Notes under the pieces: model-generated
Database searches by the model: none
What the model was told of the DNA's origin: nothing
What the model saw: the letters and a program-made list of their open reading frames with translations, nothing else
Source: Umezawaea sp049997955
Lineage (GTDB): Bacteria > Actinomycetota > Actinomycetes > Mycobacteriales > Pseudonocardiaceae
Direction of reading: 5' to 3'
Length of the DNA: 64,000 bases
Assembly (NCBI GenBank): GCA_049997955.1
Contig: JAEBDY010000026.1
Coordinates: 1 to 64,000 of the forward strand
Shown: positions 42,912 to 54,800 of the stretch, one piece after another
How the letters are laid out: each line of letters begins with the position of its first letter
How positions within the stretch are numbered: position 1 is the first letter of the stretch
Position numbers and translations under genes: made by a program

Positions 42912-44135
42912 ATGCGCGAACTAGTGGATTCGACTCCGATCGCGGCCGATCCGATCGCGCTGCGCGCGCAGATCGCCGAGAACGGGTACGTCTTCCTGCG
43001 CGGACTGCTGGATCCAGCCCCGATCCGAAAGCTGGCGCAAGACGCACTCGGCGCATTGCAGCGGGCGAACTGGCTGGCCGCCGGCGCCGATCCGGCGACC
43101 GCCGCCCTGCTGCCACCCGCGCGGGACTTCAAGAACGCCGATTTCGTCGAGGGCTACGCCGCGGTCCAGCGGATCGAAGCCCTGCACGCGCTGCCGCACG
43201 ACCCCGCCCTCGCCGCCGTGATGCGCGCCCTGGTGGGCTCGGACGTGTTCTGCCACCCGCGGAAGGTCGCCCGACTGGTGTGGCCGACCAGCCTGGGCAC
43301 CACTCCTGGGATCTACGTGCACCAGGACTTCGTCGTCGAGGGCGTCGCGGACATGTTCACCACCTGGGTGCCGTTCGTCGACTGCCCGCGCGAACTGGGC
43401 GGTCTCGCGGTGCTGACCGGGTCGCAGAACGACGGGGTGCAAGCCAGGTTCGACCAGGTCAACCCTGATGACGACCGGTGGGCGAGCACCGAGTACCAGG
43501 TCGGTGACGTGTTGGTGTTCCACTGCCTGACCGCGCACGGCGCACTGCCCAACCGCACCGACCGGCTGCGCCTCTCGGCCGACTACCGCTGGCAGTCGGC
43601 GGCCACCCCGGTGCCTGCGGATGCGCTGCGGCCGCACCTTTTCGGCGCACTGCCGGACTGGGCCGAACTGGGAGCGGACTGGACGAACCGCGACTGGACC
43701 ACGCCACCCGACGGGCTGCGGGTGGTGGAGCGGACCGGTGGCGAGGCGGCCGCGGTGCCACCGTCGCGGTTCGTCACGGTGCCCGAGCAGAGTCCCACCG
43801 AGGGCGAGCACGTGGTGCTGTCCGGACTGTTCAACAACATGCGGGACGCGTTCCGCCCGGCCAAGGCAGGCGCGCGTGCGGCACGGGTCGACTACCGCAT
43901 CACCGGCGAGACCGGTGCCGAGCACCGCTGGCAGGTTGTGGTTTCGGGGGGCGAATGCACCTTGCGGACCGATCCGGAACCGCTTGCGGAGGTCACCATC
44001 CGCTCCGCGTTCACCGACTACCTCAGGATTGTGTCCGGAAAAATGGATCCAGGGGTCGCGCTGAGCACCGGGAAATTGCGCATCGAGGGTTCCCTCGAAC
44101 TCGCGGTCGAACAGCTCGCCTGGTTCCGGGATTGA
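42912..44135 (+). CDS. PhyH-type Fe(II)/2-oxoglutarate dioxygenase fused to an SCP2-like domain
   Basis: A 407-residue two-domain protein. The phytanoyl-CoA-dioxygenase-like domain (about 10-270) has the iron motif HQD (His137, Asp139 in IYVHQDFVVEG) and a distal His (His204 or His209) followed by the Arg of DRLRLSADYRW. The C-terminal 105 residues (FNNMRDAFRPAKAGARAARV; TIRSAFTDYLRIVSGKMDPG) resemble an SCP2 sterol-carrier fold with the usual hydrophobic pocket segment. ATG chosen for GGAGCGGG upstream; a GTG at 42882 is an alternative start. First gene of the biosynthetic operon. It may hydroxylate a lipid or a carrier-bound amino acid, the SCP2 part binding the acyl chain; this is inference. 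Confidence 0.83.
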   Translation: MRELVDSTPIAADPIALRAQIAENGYVFLRGLLDPAPIRKLAQDALGALQRANWLAAGADPATAALLPPARDFKNADFVEGYAAVQRIEALHALPHDPALAAVMRALVGSDVFCHPRKVARLVWPTSLGTTPGIYVHQDFVVEGVADMFTTWVPFVDCPRELGGLAVLTGSQNDGVQARFDQVNPDDDRWASTEYQVGDVLVFHCLTAHGALPNRTDRLRLSADYRWQSAATPVPADALRPHLFGALPDWAELGADWTNRDWTTPPDGLRVVERTGGEAAAVPPSRFVTVPEQSPTEGEHVVLSGLFNNMRDAFRPAKAGARAARVDYRITGETGAEHRWQVVVSGGECTLRTDPEPLAEVTIRSAFTDYLRIVSGKMDPGVALSTGKLRIEGSLELAVEQLAWFRD

Positions 44136-44151
44136 GACGGGGTTCGTTCTG

Positions 44152-45807
44152 ATGATTTTCCCTACTTTTGGCTCTTTCGCTGACCTGCTGCACCACCGGG
44201 CGGATCAGACCCCGACTCGCGCGGCATACCACTTCAGCACCGGGCCGGACAACGAAACATTTTCTTACGGCCGTTTGCAGAAGGAGGTGATGTCCGCCGC
44301 AGCCACGCTGCGTGAACACGCCCAGCCTGGCGAGCGGATTTTGCTGATGCCCGCCCCCGGACCAAGTTTCGTGGTGTCTTTCCTCGCGGCCCTGCATTCC
44401 GGGCTGGTGGCGGTGCCCAGTTACCCCCCGGTGAACCGGCTCAACCTCGACCGGTTGCGCGCCGTCGCCGCGGACGCCGATCCCGTCGCGGTGGTGGCCG
44501 AGGGTCCGGTGCTCGACCTGCTGCCCGCCGACGACCCGGTGTTCCGCGGCTTGGCCCGGATCGACACCGCCACGCTGACCGAGGGCAACGGTGTCGTCGA
44601 CCCGACGACCTCGACACCCGCGTTCCTGCAGTACACCTCGGGCTCCACCGGCTCTCCCAAGGGAGTGCTGGTCAGCCACGCCAACCTGATGCACAACTCC
44701 GCGGTCATCGCCCGCCAGATGCGCTTGGACGAGGACTCGACGCTGGTCAGCTGGCTGCCGCCCTACCACGACATGGGGTTGGTGGGCGGTGTGCTGCAAC
44801 CGCTGTTCTCCGGGTTCCCGTGCGTGCTGCTCTCGCCCCTGGAGTTCTTGCAGCAGCCGATGAAGTGGCTGCGGCTGGTGTCCGAGCACGGCGCCACGGT
44901 CAGCGGCGGCCCGGACTTCGCCTACGAACTGGCCGCCCGCCGCTACCGACCGGACGAGGACGACGACCTCGACCTGAGCCGCTGGCGGACGGCGTTCTCC
45001 GGTTCGGAGCCGATCCGCCCCTCGACCCTGGAGCGGTTCACCGAAACGTTCGCACCGCGCGGTTTCCGATACTCGTCGTGGTTCCCGTGCTACGGCTTGG
45101 CGGAGTCGACGCTGTTCGTCAGCGGAGGCCCGGTGGGCGCGGAACCCGTCACCCGGGTGGTCGGCGACGAAAGTAGGGACGAGGCCGTCGAACACGTTGC
45201 GTGCGGGGAGATCGCGGAAGACCTCGACGTGCGGATCGTGGCCCAGGACGGCGACGCGCCGCTCGAAGAGGGTGAGGTCGGCGAGATCGCGGTCGCGGGC
45301 GCGAGCGTTTCGGAAGGCTACTGGAACGGCAGGGAGAGCGCGCAGTTCGGCTTGCGGCTGCACGGGTCCACCGCGCCGTTCCTGCGCACCGGGGACCTGG
45401 GGCTGATCGAGGACGGGCAGCTGTACATCACCGGCAGGCTCAAGGACGTCCTCATCATCCGCGGGCGCAACCACTACCCGCAGGACGTGGAGGCTTCGGC
45501 CGAGCGCGCGCACGACCTGGTCCGGGCGCACGGTGCGGCGGCGTTCACCGCTCCGGGCGATGACGGCGACCGGTTGGTGGTCGTCGTCGAGGTCCTCCGG
45601 CGGGACGACGGCGTGGGACTGCCCGCCGCTGTGGCCGCCATCCGCCGCAGGGTGGCCGAGGAGCTGGGTCTGCACGTGCACACCGTGGTCCCGGTGCGGC
45701 CGCGCGCGCTGCCGCGCACCGCCAACGGGAAGCTGCGCCGCCGGGAGTGCCGCAGGTTGTTCCTCGCGGGCGACCTCGCCGCCGTCGTTCCGGGGGCAGG
45801 GCGATGA
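44152..45807 (+). CDS. Fatty acyl-AMP ligase (FAAL)
   Basis: A 551-residue adenylate-forming enzyme. It opens in FAAL style (FADLLHHRADQTPTRAAYHF) and carries core motifs YTSGSTGSPKG (about 161-171), SWLPPYHDMGL, PCYGLAEST and RTGDLG, with the C-terminal lysine in RTANGKLRR. FAALs activate a fatty acid as acyl-AMP and pass it to an acyl carrier protein rather than CoA. The gene overlaps the NRPS start by 4 nt (ATGA), and the NRPS begins with a carrier domain, so the acyl chain is most likely loaded there as the lipid starter. Confidence 0.93.
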   Translation: MIFPTFGSFADLLHHRADQTPTRAAYHFSTGPDNETFSYGRLQKEVMSAAATLREHAQPGERILLMPAPGPSFVVSFLAALHSGLVAVPSYPPVNRLNLDRLRAVAADADPVAVVAEGPVLDLLPADDPVFRGLARIDTATLTEGNGVVDPTTSTPAFLQYTSGSTGSPKGVLVSHANLMHNSAVIARQMRLDEDSTLVSWLPPYHDMGLVGGVLQPLFSGFPCVLLSPLEFLQQPMKWLRLVSEHGATVSGGPDFAYELAARRYRPDEDDDLDLSRWRTAFSGSEPIRPSTLERFTETFAPRGFRYSSWFPCYGLAESTLFVSGGPVGAEPVTRVVGDESRDEAVEHVACGEIAEDLDVRIVAQDGDAPLEEGEVGEIAVAGASVSEGYWNGRESAQFGLRLHGSTAPFLRTGDLGLIEDGQLYITGRLKDVLIIRGRNHYPQDVEASAERAHDLVRAHGAAAFTAPGDDGDRLVVVVEVLRRDDGVGLPAAVAAIRRRVAEELGLHVHTVVPVRPRALPRTANGKLRRRECRRLFLAGDLAAVVPGAGR

Positions 45808-48800
45808 GCGTGCTGGAGGGCCTGGTCGCGCTCACCGCCCGGCTGCTGCGGGTCGACCCGGCCGAGGTCGGGCCGGACTCCGCTCCGCTGGCGCTCGGCT
45901 TCGACTCGCTGCTGGCCATCGGCTTGGCGCACGAGGCGGAGAGCGAGTTGGGCGTGCGGGTGTCGGTGGCCGACGTGCTGGCCGGGAACACGCTGCGCCA
46001 CTTGGCGAGCGCGGGTGCGGACCTGCCCGCGGCACCGCCGGGTCCGCGCGCGGTCGAACGGCCCGAGCGGCCGCCGCTGTCGGCCGGGCAGCGGCGGATG
46101 TGGTTGCTCGACCAGCTGAACCCCGGTGCGTACGTGCTCGCCGCGGTGATCACCCTGCCGGACACCACCGACGTCGCCGAGCGGTTGTCACGGGTGGTCG
46201 CCCGGCACGAGGTGCTGCGCACGGTGTTCCCGGTGGACGGCGGCGAGCCGCACCAGCGGGTGCTGCCGCCGCGGCCGGTGGTGCCGATCACGCTGCCGGA
46301 CCGCACCGCAGCGGTGGCCGCGCTGACCGCCGAACCGTTCGACCTGGCAACGGGTCCGCTGCTGCGCGCCGCGCTGGTACCCGGTGCCGGGGTCGTCGGT
46401 GGCACCGATCTGGTCCTGGTGGCCCACCACATCGTCTGCGACGGCTGGTCGTTGGGCGTGCTGCTGGGAGAACTGGTCGCCGACGAAGCCCCGCCGCTGT
46501 CCCTCCACTACGCCGACTACGCGCTCTGGCACCGCGAACTCCTCGACGGCGGGGAGCGGAAGCGCCAGCTGGCGCACTGGCGAACCGTGTTCGCCGACCT
46601 GCCTGCCCCTCTGGAACTGCCTGCCGACCGACCCCGTGGTGGCACGCCGGTCGGCGCGGTGCACGAGCACGTCCTGCCCGCGGACCTCCGGGACGCGCTC
46701 GCCGGGGTGGCCAGGGCGCACGGGGTCACCGAGTTCACCGTGCTGCACGCCGCTTACGCCGCGTTCCTGTCCCGGCTCACCGGGCAGCGCGACGTCGTGG
46801 TCGCCATCCCGGTCGCGAACCGGCCGGATCCGGCGCTGGACCCGTTGATCGGCTTCTTCGTCAACACCGTGGCCCTGCGCACCGACCTGAGCGACGACCC
46901 GGCGTTCGACGTGCTCCTGGGCCGCTGCCGCGACGTGGTGCGCGACGCCCAGGACCACCAGGACCTGCCGTTCGACGAGCTGGTGGAAGCGCTTGCCCCC
47001 GACCGCGCACCGGGGGAAGCCCCGCTGGCGCAGACGCTGCTGTCGTTGCGCCGCAGGCCTTCCCTCGGCTCGGCGAGCGCGGTGGAGCTGCCCGTGGGTG
47101 GGGCGAAGTTCGACCTGTCGCTGGAGGTGGAGGACACCGGCGCGGAGTGGTGGCTCCGGTGGGAGTACAGGGCCGACCGGTTCGACGCGGCCACCGTCGC
47201 GGGCTACGCCGGGTGGTTCACCGTGCTGGTGGACGCCGCGGTCGACCGGCCGCGGCGACCGATCGGGGAGCTGCCGCTGCTCACCCCGGCCGAAGCGACC
47301 GCGCTGGTCGACCTGGGCGAAGGCCCGGTCGTCGAGGACGTCCCGGACGCGGGGGTCCGGTTCGCGGACGCGGAGCGCCGCTTCGCCGACCGGGTCGCCC
47401 TGCGCGGGAACGGCACCACGCTGACCTACGCCGAACTCGGCACCCGCGCGCGTGCGCTGGCCGCGGAACTGGTGGCGCGGGGCGCGGGCCCCGAGACGCT
47501 GATCGGGCTGTACGCGGGGCGCGGGACGGACACCGTGGTCGCGCTGTGGGCCGTGCTGCTCGCCGGGGCCGCGTACCTGCCGCTGGACCCCGCCCACCCG
47601 CCGCGCAGACTCGCGGCCGTCGTCGAGGCGACCCGGCCGCTGCTGGTGCTCGCCGAGCCGGGGCTGCCCGAGCTGCCCGCGCCCACCCGGCCGTTGCGGC
47701 CGACCAGCGTCGAGTCCTTCGTGGACAGAGGGGTCGCGCCGGGGAACCTGGCCTACGTGCTGCACACCTCGGGATCGACCGGTGTTCCCAAGGGGGTCGC
47801 GGTGACCCGCGCGAACCTGGCGAACCTGCTGCGGGCCATGGATTCGGTGCTCGGCGGGGGCGAGCCGCAGACCTGGCTCGCGCTCACCAGCACCGCCTTC
47901 GACATCTCCGTCGTCGAACTCGTCTGGACGCTCACCACCGGCGCCACCGTCGTGCTGCCCGACGAGCGGCCGGTCGTCGACCAGCTCGACGGCGTGACCC
48001 ACCTGCAGACCACCCCGTCCTTCGCGACCAGGCTCCTCACCACGGCACCCGGCGCGCTGACCGGCCTGCACACGCTGCTGCTCGGCGGCGAGGTGATCTC
48101 CCCGGCCCTGCGCGCGCTGCTGCGGGACCTGCCGAACACCCGGCACGTCAACGGGTACGGCCCCACCGAGGCCACCGTCTACGCGACCACGGCGCCCATC
48201 GACCCGACGGCCGACCGCTCCCCCATCGGGCTGCCCGTGTCCGGCACCACCGCCCGACCGCTGGACCGCGGTCTCGATCCCACCCCGACCGCGGGCGAAC
48301 TGCACCTGGGCGGGGCCGGGGTGGCACGCGGCTACCTGGGCGACCCGCGGCTGACCGCGGCCCGCTTCCTGCCGGACCCGCACGGCGAGCCCGGCGCGCG
48401 GATGTACCGCACCGGCGACCTCGCGCACGTGGATTCCGACGGCACCCTGCACTACCACGGCCGTGAGGACCAGCAGGCCAAGGTGAACGGGTACCGGGTC
48501 GAGCTGGGCGAGATCACCGCCGCGCTCGTCGCCCACCCCGGTGTGCGCGACGCGCACACCGCGCTCACCCCCGGCCCGACCATCACCGCCTACCTGGTGG
48601 GCGAGGTCGACCCGGACGAGGTGCGCGCGCACCTCGCGGGGCTGCTGCCGGTGTGGCTGCACCCGACGCACCTGGTGCCGATCGCCGAGCTGCCGCTGAC
48701 CGTCAACGGCAAGCTCGACGCCAAGCGGCTGCCGCTGCCCGAGCGCGTCGAGCGGGTGCACGCCGCGCCACGGGGGCCTGCCGAGGAAGCGGTCGCCGGG

Positions 48801-51800
48801 GTGTGGACGCGTTTGCTCGGCGTGGAGAACCCCTCGCGCACCGACGACTTCTTCACCCACGGCGGCCAATCCCTGCTCGCCGCCCAGCTGACCGCCGCGC
48901 TGCGCGGCGAGCTGGGCCGGGACCTGCCGGTGCGCGCGGTGTTCGAACACCCGACGATCGCCGCGCTCACCGCGTACGCGCTGTCCTGCCCGCCGGTCGA
49001 CCACCGGGTCGTGGTGGCCGACCGACCCGCGCGCCTGCCGCTGTCCGCGGCGCAGTGGCGGATCTGGGTGCAGTCGCAGCTGACCGGTACCGACGCCTAC
49101 GTGATCGCGGGCGCGGTGCGGGTGGTCGGCGACCCGCCCACCACGCTGCTGCGTGCCCGGTTGGACGCGCTGGTCGCCCGGCACGAGGCGCTGCGCACCA
49201 CCTTCCCGACCGACGCGGACGGACCGCGCCAGCTCGTCCACCCGCCCGCGCCGGTGCCCCTGCCGGTGCTCACGCCCGAGGAGCGCGAGGGGTTCCTGAC
49301 CCGCGGGTTCGACCTGGCCGAGGGCCCGCTGCTGCGCGCCGCGCTGGTACCCGCCGACGGGGGCGCCGAACTGCTGATCGCCGTGCACCACATCGTCTGC
49401 GACGGCTGGTCGCTGGCCGTGCTGTTCGACGAGCTGACCGGCGGGGCCGTCCCCGAGCTGACCGTGCAGTACCCCGACCACGCGCTGCACGAGGCCGGCC
49501 GGGACCACTCGGCCGACCTGGCGCACTGGGCGCGGGTGCTCACCGACCTCCCCGACCCGCTGCGCCTGCCGGCCGATCGACCGCGCCCGGCCGAGTGGGA
49601 CGGGCGCGGTGGTGAGCACCGGCAGGTGCTCGACCCCTGGTTGGCCACACGGCTGCGCGAGGTCGCCGCAGCGCACGGGGTCACGGTGTTCATGCTGCTC
49701 ACCGCCGCGTTCTCGGTGCTCGTGGGGCGGCTGTCCGGCACCACCGACGTGGTGGTCGGCACCCCTGTGTCGCACCGCCCCGACCCGGCGCTGGAGCCGT
49801 TGGTCGGCCTGTTCCTCAACACCGTCGCCCTCCGGGTGGACCTCGGCGACAACCCGACCGGGGCCGAACTGCTCGGCCGGGTGCGCGAGACCGTGCTGGC
49901 CGCTCACGAGCACCAGCGTGCGCCGTTCGAGGACGTGGTGCGGGAGGTGGGCGTGCTGTCCACAGCGGACACCCACCCGGTGTTCCAGGTGCTGCTGTCG
50001 GTGCGGCCCGACCTGCCGGAGGTCGTCGAGGCGGACGGGGTGGCCTACCACCCGGTGGCGCTGAGCACCGGGACCGCCAAGTTCGACCTGTCGGTGGAGG
50101 CCGTCGGCCTCGAACGGGAAGCCCCGGAGCTGCGCTGGGAGTACCGCGCACAACTGTTCGACGCCACGACCGCCGCCCGCTTCGCCGGGCACCTGCGGGT
50201 GCTGCTGACCGCCCTCACCGACGCCCCGACGGCCCCGGTCGGCACGCTGCCGCTGCTCACCCCGGCCCAGCACGCGGCGGCGGTGGCGGTTCCGGAGCCC
50301 ACGACGGCCCCGATCGCGACCGTGAGGCTGCGGGACGCGGTCGGCCGCTTCGCGGACCGCACCGCGCTGGTCCAGGGCGACCGGCTGCTGACGTACCAGG
50401 AGTTCCACGACCGTGCTCACGCGGTCGCCGCGAAGCTGCGCGAGCTGGGGGCCGGGCCGGAGCGGCTGGTCGGCCTGCACAGCGTGCGCGGGATCAACAC
50501 GGTGATCGGGTTGTGGGCGACGCTGCTCACCGGGGCCGCGTACCTGCCGCTGGACCCGACCCACCCCCCTGCCCGGCTGCGTGCGATCGTGGCCGACGCC
50601 GATCCGGTCGCGGTGCTCACCGAGTCCGGTGCGGGCCCGGTCCCGACCGACGGCGTCCCGGTGCTGGACCTGGGTGCCGACCGCCCGGCGGTGGGGGCGG
50701 ACTGGCCGCGGCCGCACCCGGCCTCGCTCGCCTACGTGCTCTACACCTCCGGTTCGACCGGCGCCCCCAAGGGCGTCGCGATCACCCACGCCAACCTGGC
50801 GAACCTGCTGCACGCCATGGACGAACTGCTCGGCGCGGACGAGCCGCAGACCTGGCCCGCGTTGACCAGCCCGGCGTTCGACATCTCGGTGGTGGAGCTG
50901 ATCTGGACGCTCACCACCGGGGCCACCGTCGTGCTGCCGGATACGACCGCGGCGGACGACCTGTCCGGGATCACCCATCTGCAGACCACACCGTCCAACG
51001 CCGTCCGGCTGCTGACCGGAGGCACCGCCGCGCTGCGCGGTCTGCGCGGGCTCCTCCTCGGTGGCGAGCCGATCAGCCAGGCGCTGCGCGACCTGCTCGC
51101 CGACCTCACGGGGACCAGGCACCTCAACGGGTACGGCCCCACCGAGGCCACCGTGTACGCCACGACCGCGCCCATCGATCCGGCCGCCAGGGACACACCG
51201 ATCGGCAGTCCGGTCGCCGGGACGGGCGCGGTGGTGCTGGAGCCCGCCGGGCTGCCCGCGCCCGACGGCGTGGTCGGCGACCTCCACCTGACCGGCGCCG
51301 GGGTCGGCCGCGGCTACCTCGGCAACCCCCGCCTCACCGCGGCCCGGTTCGTGCCGGACCCGCACGGGCCGCTCGGGGCGCGCGCGTACCGCACCGGAGA
51401 CCTGGTGCGCCGCGACCCGGACGGGGTGCTGCGGTTCACCGGCCGCGTCGACGACCAGGTCAAGGTCAAGGGCTACCGGGTGGAACTCGGCGAGGTCACC
51501 GCGGTCCTGGTCCGCCACCCGGCGGTGCGGTCGGCGCACACCGGGCTCGGCGCGGACGGCGCGATCGTGTCGTACGTGGTCTGGGCCGATGAGCCCGCAC
51601 CCGCGGCGCTGGCCGCGCACCTGGCCGAACTGCTGCCCGCCTGGGCCCGTCCCGCGGACCTCGTGCCGCTGGCGGAACTGCCGCTGACGGTCAACGGCAA
51701 GCTCGACACCCGGCGGCTGCCGGTGCCCGAGCCGAGGGATCGGCGCGGGCGGGCCCCGGAAAGCGGTGCGGAGGAACGGGTCGCGGCCCTCTTCGCCGAA

Positions 51801-54800
51801 CTGCTGGCGGTGCCGGTGGACTCGGCCGAGGCCGACTTCTTCGGGATGGGCGGGCATTCGCTGCTGGCGACGCGGCTGGCCACCCGGCTCGGCCTGCCGC
51901 TGCGCGCGGTGTTCGACCACTCCACGGTGGCAGGCCTCGCCGCTGTCCTGCCCGAAGCCGGAACCGCCGTCGAGCCGACGCGGCGGGAACGCCCGCACCG
52001 GCTGCCGCTGTCCGCGGCGCAGCGCAGGCTGTGGTTCCTGGAGCAGTTCGCCCCCGGCGGTTACGCGGTGCCGGTGTCGGCGCGGATCCGTCCCGCCCCC
52101 GACCGGGACGCGCTCGCCGCCGCGCTCGCCGCGCTGGTCGCCCGGCACGAGGCGCTGCGCACCACCTTCCCCTCCGACGCGGGCGGACCGGTGCAGCACA
52201 TCTCCCCGCCCGCCCCGGTGCCGCTGCCGGAGATCACCGCGGCCGAGCGGGACGCGTTCACCGCCGCCCCGTTCGACCTGGCCGAGGGCCCGCTGCTGCG
52301 CGCGGCGGTGATCGCGCACCCGGACGAGGACGAGCTGGTGCTGGTGCTGCACCACGCGGTCTGCGACAACTGGTCTCTGGAGCTGCTGCTCGACGAGCTG
52401 GTCGACCTGCTCGGCGGCACGGTCCCGGTGGCGCCCGCCACCCAGTGCGCGGACCACGCGCTGTGGCAGGCGGACCTGCTCGCGGGTCCCGAACGCGAGC
52501 GGCAGCTGGCGCACTGGCTGGACCGGCTGGCCGACCCGCCCGCGGGCCTGCCGCTGCCCACCGACCGGCCCCGCCCGCGCGACCCCGCGGTGATCGGGGC
52601 CCGGCTCACCCGCGCGTTGCCCGCGGACACCGCCGCCTGCCTGCGGGAGTTGGCCGCGAGCCGGGGGGTGACGCTGTTCAGCGCGCTGTACGCCGCCTAC
52701 ACCGCGACCCTGGCCAGGGTCGGCGGACAGGCCGACGTCGTCGTGGGCACCCCCGTCGCCAACCGCACGCGCCCGGAACTGGCCTCCGCGGTCGGGTTCC
52801 TGGCCAACACCCTGGCGCTGCGCACCCCGGCCGAGGCCGACACCCCGTTCGGTGAGCTGCTCGACCGCTGCCACCAGCGGGTTCGCGACGCCCTGGACCA
52901 CCAGGACCTGCCGTTCGAGGACCTGGTGGAGCAGTTGCGGCTGCCGCGCGACCACACCCGCAACCCGCTGTTCCAGGCCATGCTCACGCTGCGGCACGAG
53001 CGCGGTCCGCGCACCAGCGCGAACGGCCACACCGTCACCGCCGAGGGGCGGGACACCGGGGCCGCCAAGGTCGACCTGACGCTGGCCGTGCGGGACACCG
53101 GGACGGGGCTCGAGCTGTCCTGGGAGTACCCGACCGCGCTGTTCGACGAGCACACCGTCGCCGGGTTCGCCGACGCGTTCACGACCCTGGTGGCCGCCGC
53201 GGTGGCCGATCCGGGCACACCGGTGGGCGCGCTGCCGCTGCTCCCGCCCCGGCAGCGAGCGGCCGCGCTCGCCGCGGGCACCGCTCCCGCGGCCGACGGC
53301 TGCGACGTGCCGGTGCTGGACCGGTTCGCCGAACAGGTCTCGGCCGTCCCGGACGCGGTGGCGTTGCGCGACGACAGCACCGCGATGACGTACCGGGAGC
53401 TCGACTCCCGCTCCCGCGACCTCGCCGCGTACCTGCGGACCCTCGGGGTCGGCCCGGACACGCTGGTCGGGTTGTACGCGCACCGCTCCGTGCCGCTGGT
53501 GGTCGGCATGGTCGCGGTGCTGCGCGCGGGCGGGGCGTACCTGCCGCTGGACCCGGCGTACCCGCCGAGCCGGGTGCGCGCGATCCTCGACCACGCACGT
53601 CCGCCGGTCGTCCTGCACGACTCCCCGCTGTCCACGACGGACGCGGTGCGCCTGGTCCCGCTGGACGTCGACCTCCCGCCCGCGCCACCGCCCGCCGACC
53701 TCGCCGCACCGGACGACCTGGCGTACGCCATCTACACCTCCGGGTCGACCGGCGAGCCGAAGGGCGTGGCGGTCACCCGCGCCAACCTGGCCACCTCCAC
53801 CGCGGCCAGGCTGGCGGTCTACGGGGGTCCGGTCTCCGGGTTCGTGCTGGTGTCCTCGCCCGCGTTCGACACCTCGGTGGCGTCGATCTTCTGGAGCCTG
53901 GCGACCGGGGCGGAGCTGTACCTGCCGCGGGCGGGCACCGAACTGGACCTGGACCGGTTGGCGGCTCTGCTGCGCCGCCCGTCGGCGACCCACCTGGTGT
54001 GCCTGCCGTCGCTGTACCGACTGCTGCTGGACCGCTTCCGCGACGAGCCGAGCGCCCTGCGCGTGGTGGCCGTGGCAGGCGAGCCGGTGGACCCGGACCT
54101 GGTGGCGCGGCACCACGAGGTGCAGCCGGAAGTGCAGCTGCACAACGAGTACGGGCCGACGGAGAACACCGTGTGGAGCACGGTGGCGCGGCTCTCCCCC
54201 GGTGCGGCGGCGCCCATCGGGTTCCCGGTCCCGGGTTCCGGCGCGCACGTGCTCGACCCGCGCGGCGAGCCGTGCCCGAACGGCGTGGTCGGCGAACTCC
54301 GGCTCACCGGCCCGTGCCTGGCCCGCGGCTACCTGCGCGACCCGCGGCTCACCGCCGACCGGTTCCGCCCCGACCCGCACGGCCCGCCCGGCGCGCGTGC
54401 GTACCGGACGGGGGACCTGGCGCACCGGGACCCGACCGGGGCGCTGCACTTCCGGGGGCGGTCCGACACCCAGGTCAAGATCCGCGGGTACCGGGTGGAG
54501 CCGGGCGAGGTCGCCGCGGCCCTCCTGGCCCACCACGGGGTCGAGGCGGCGCACTGCGTCGCGCGGCCGGGGCCGGAACTGGTGGCCTACTTCGTCGGCA
54601 CCGCGGCGGTGCGCGAGCTGTCGGCGCACCTGGCCGAGCACCTGCCGCCGTGGCTGCGGCCCGCGCACCTGGTCCCGCTGCCCGACCTGCCGCGCACCCC
54701 CAACGGCAAGGTCGACGCGCGGGCACTGCCCGCGCCCACGCGGGACACCGCACCGACCGCCGCACCCACCACCCGCGTGGAGGAGGAGGTGGCCGGGGTG

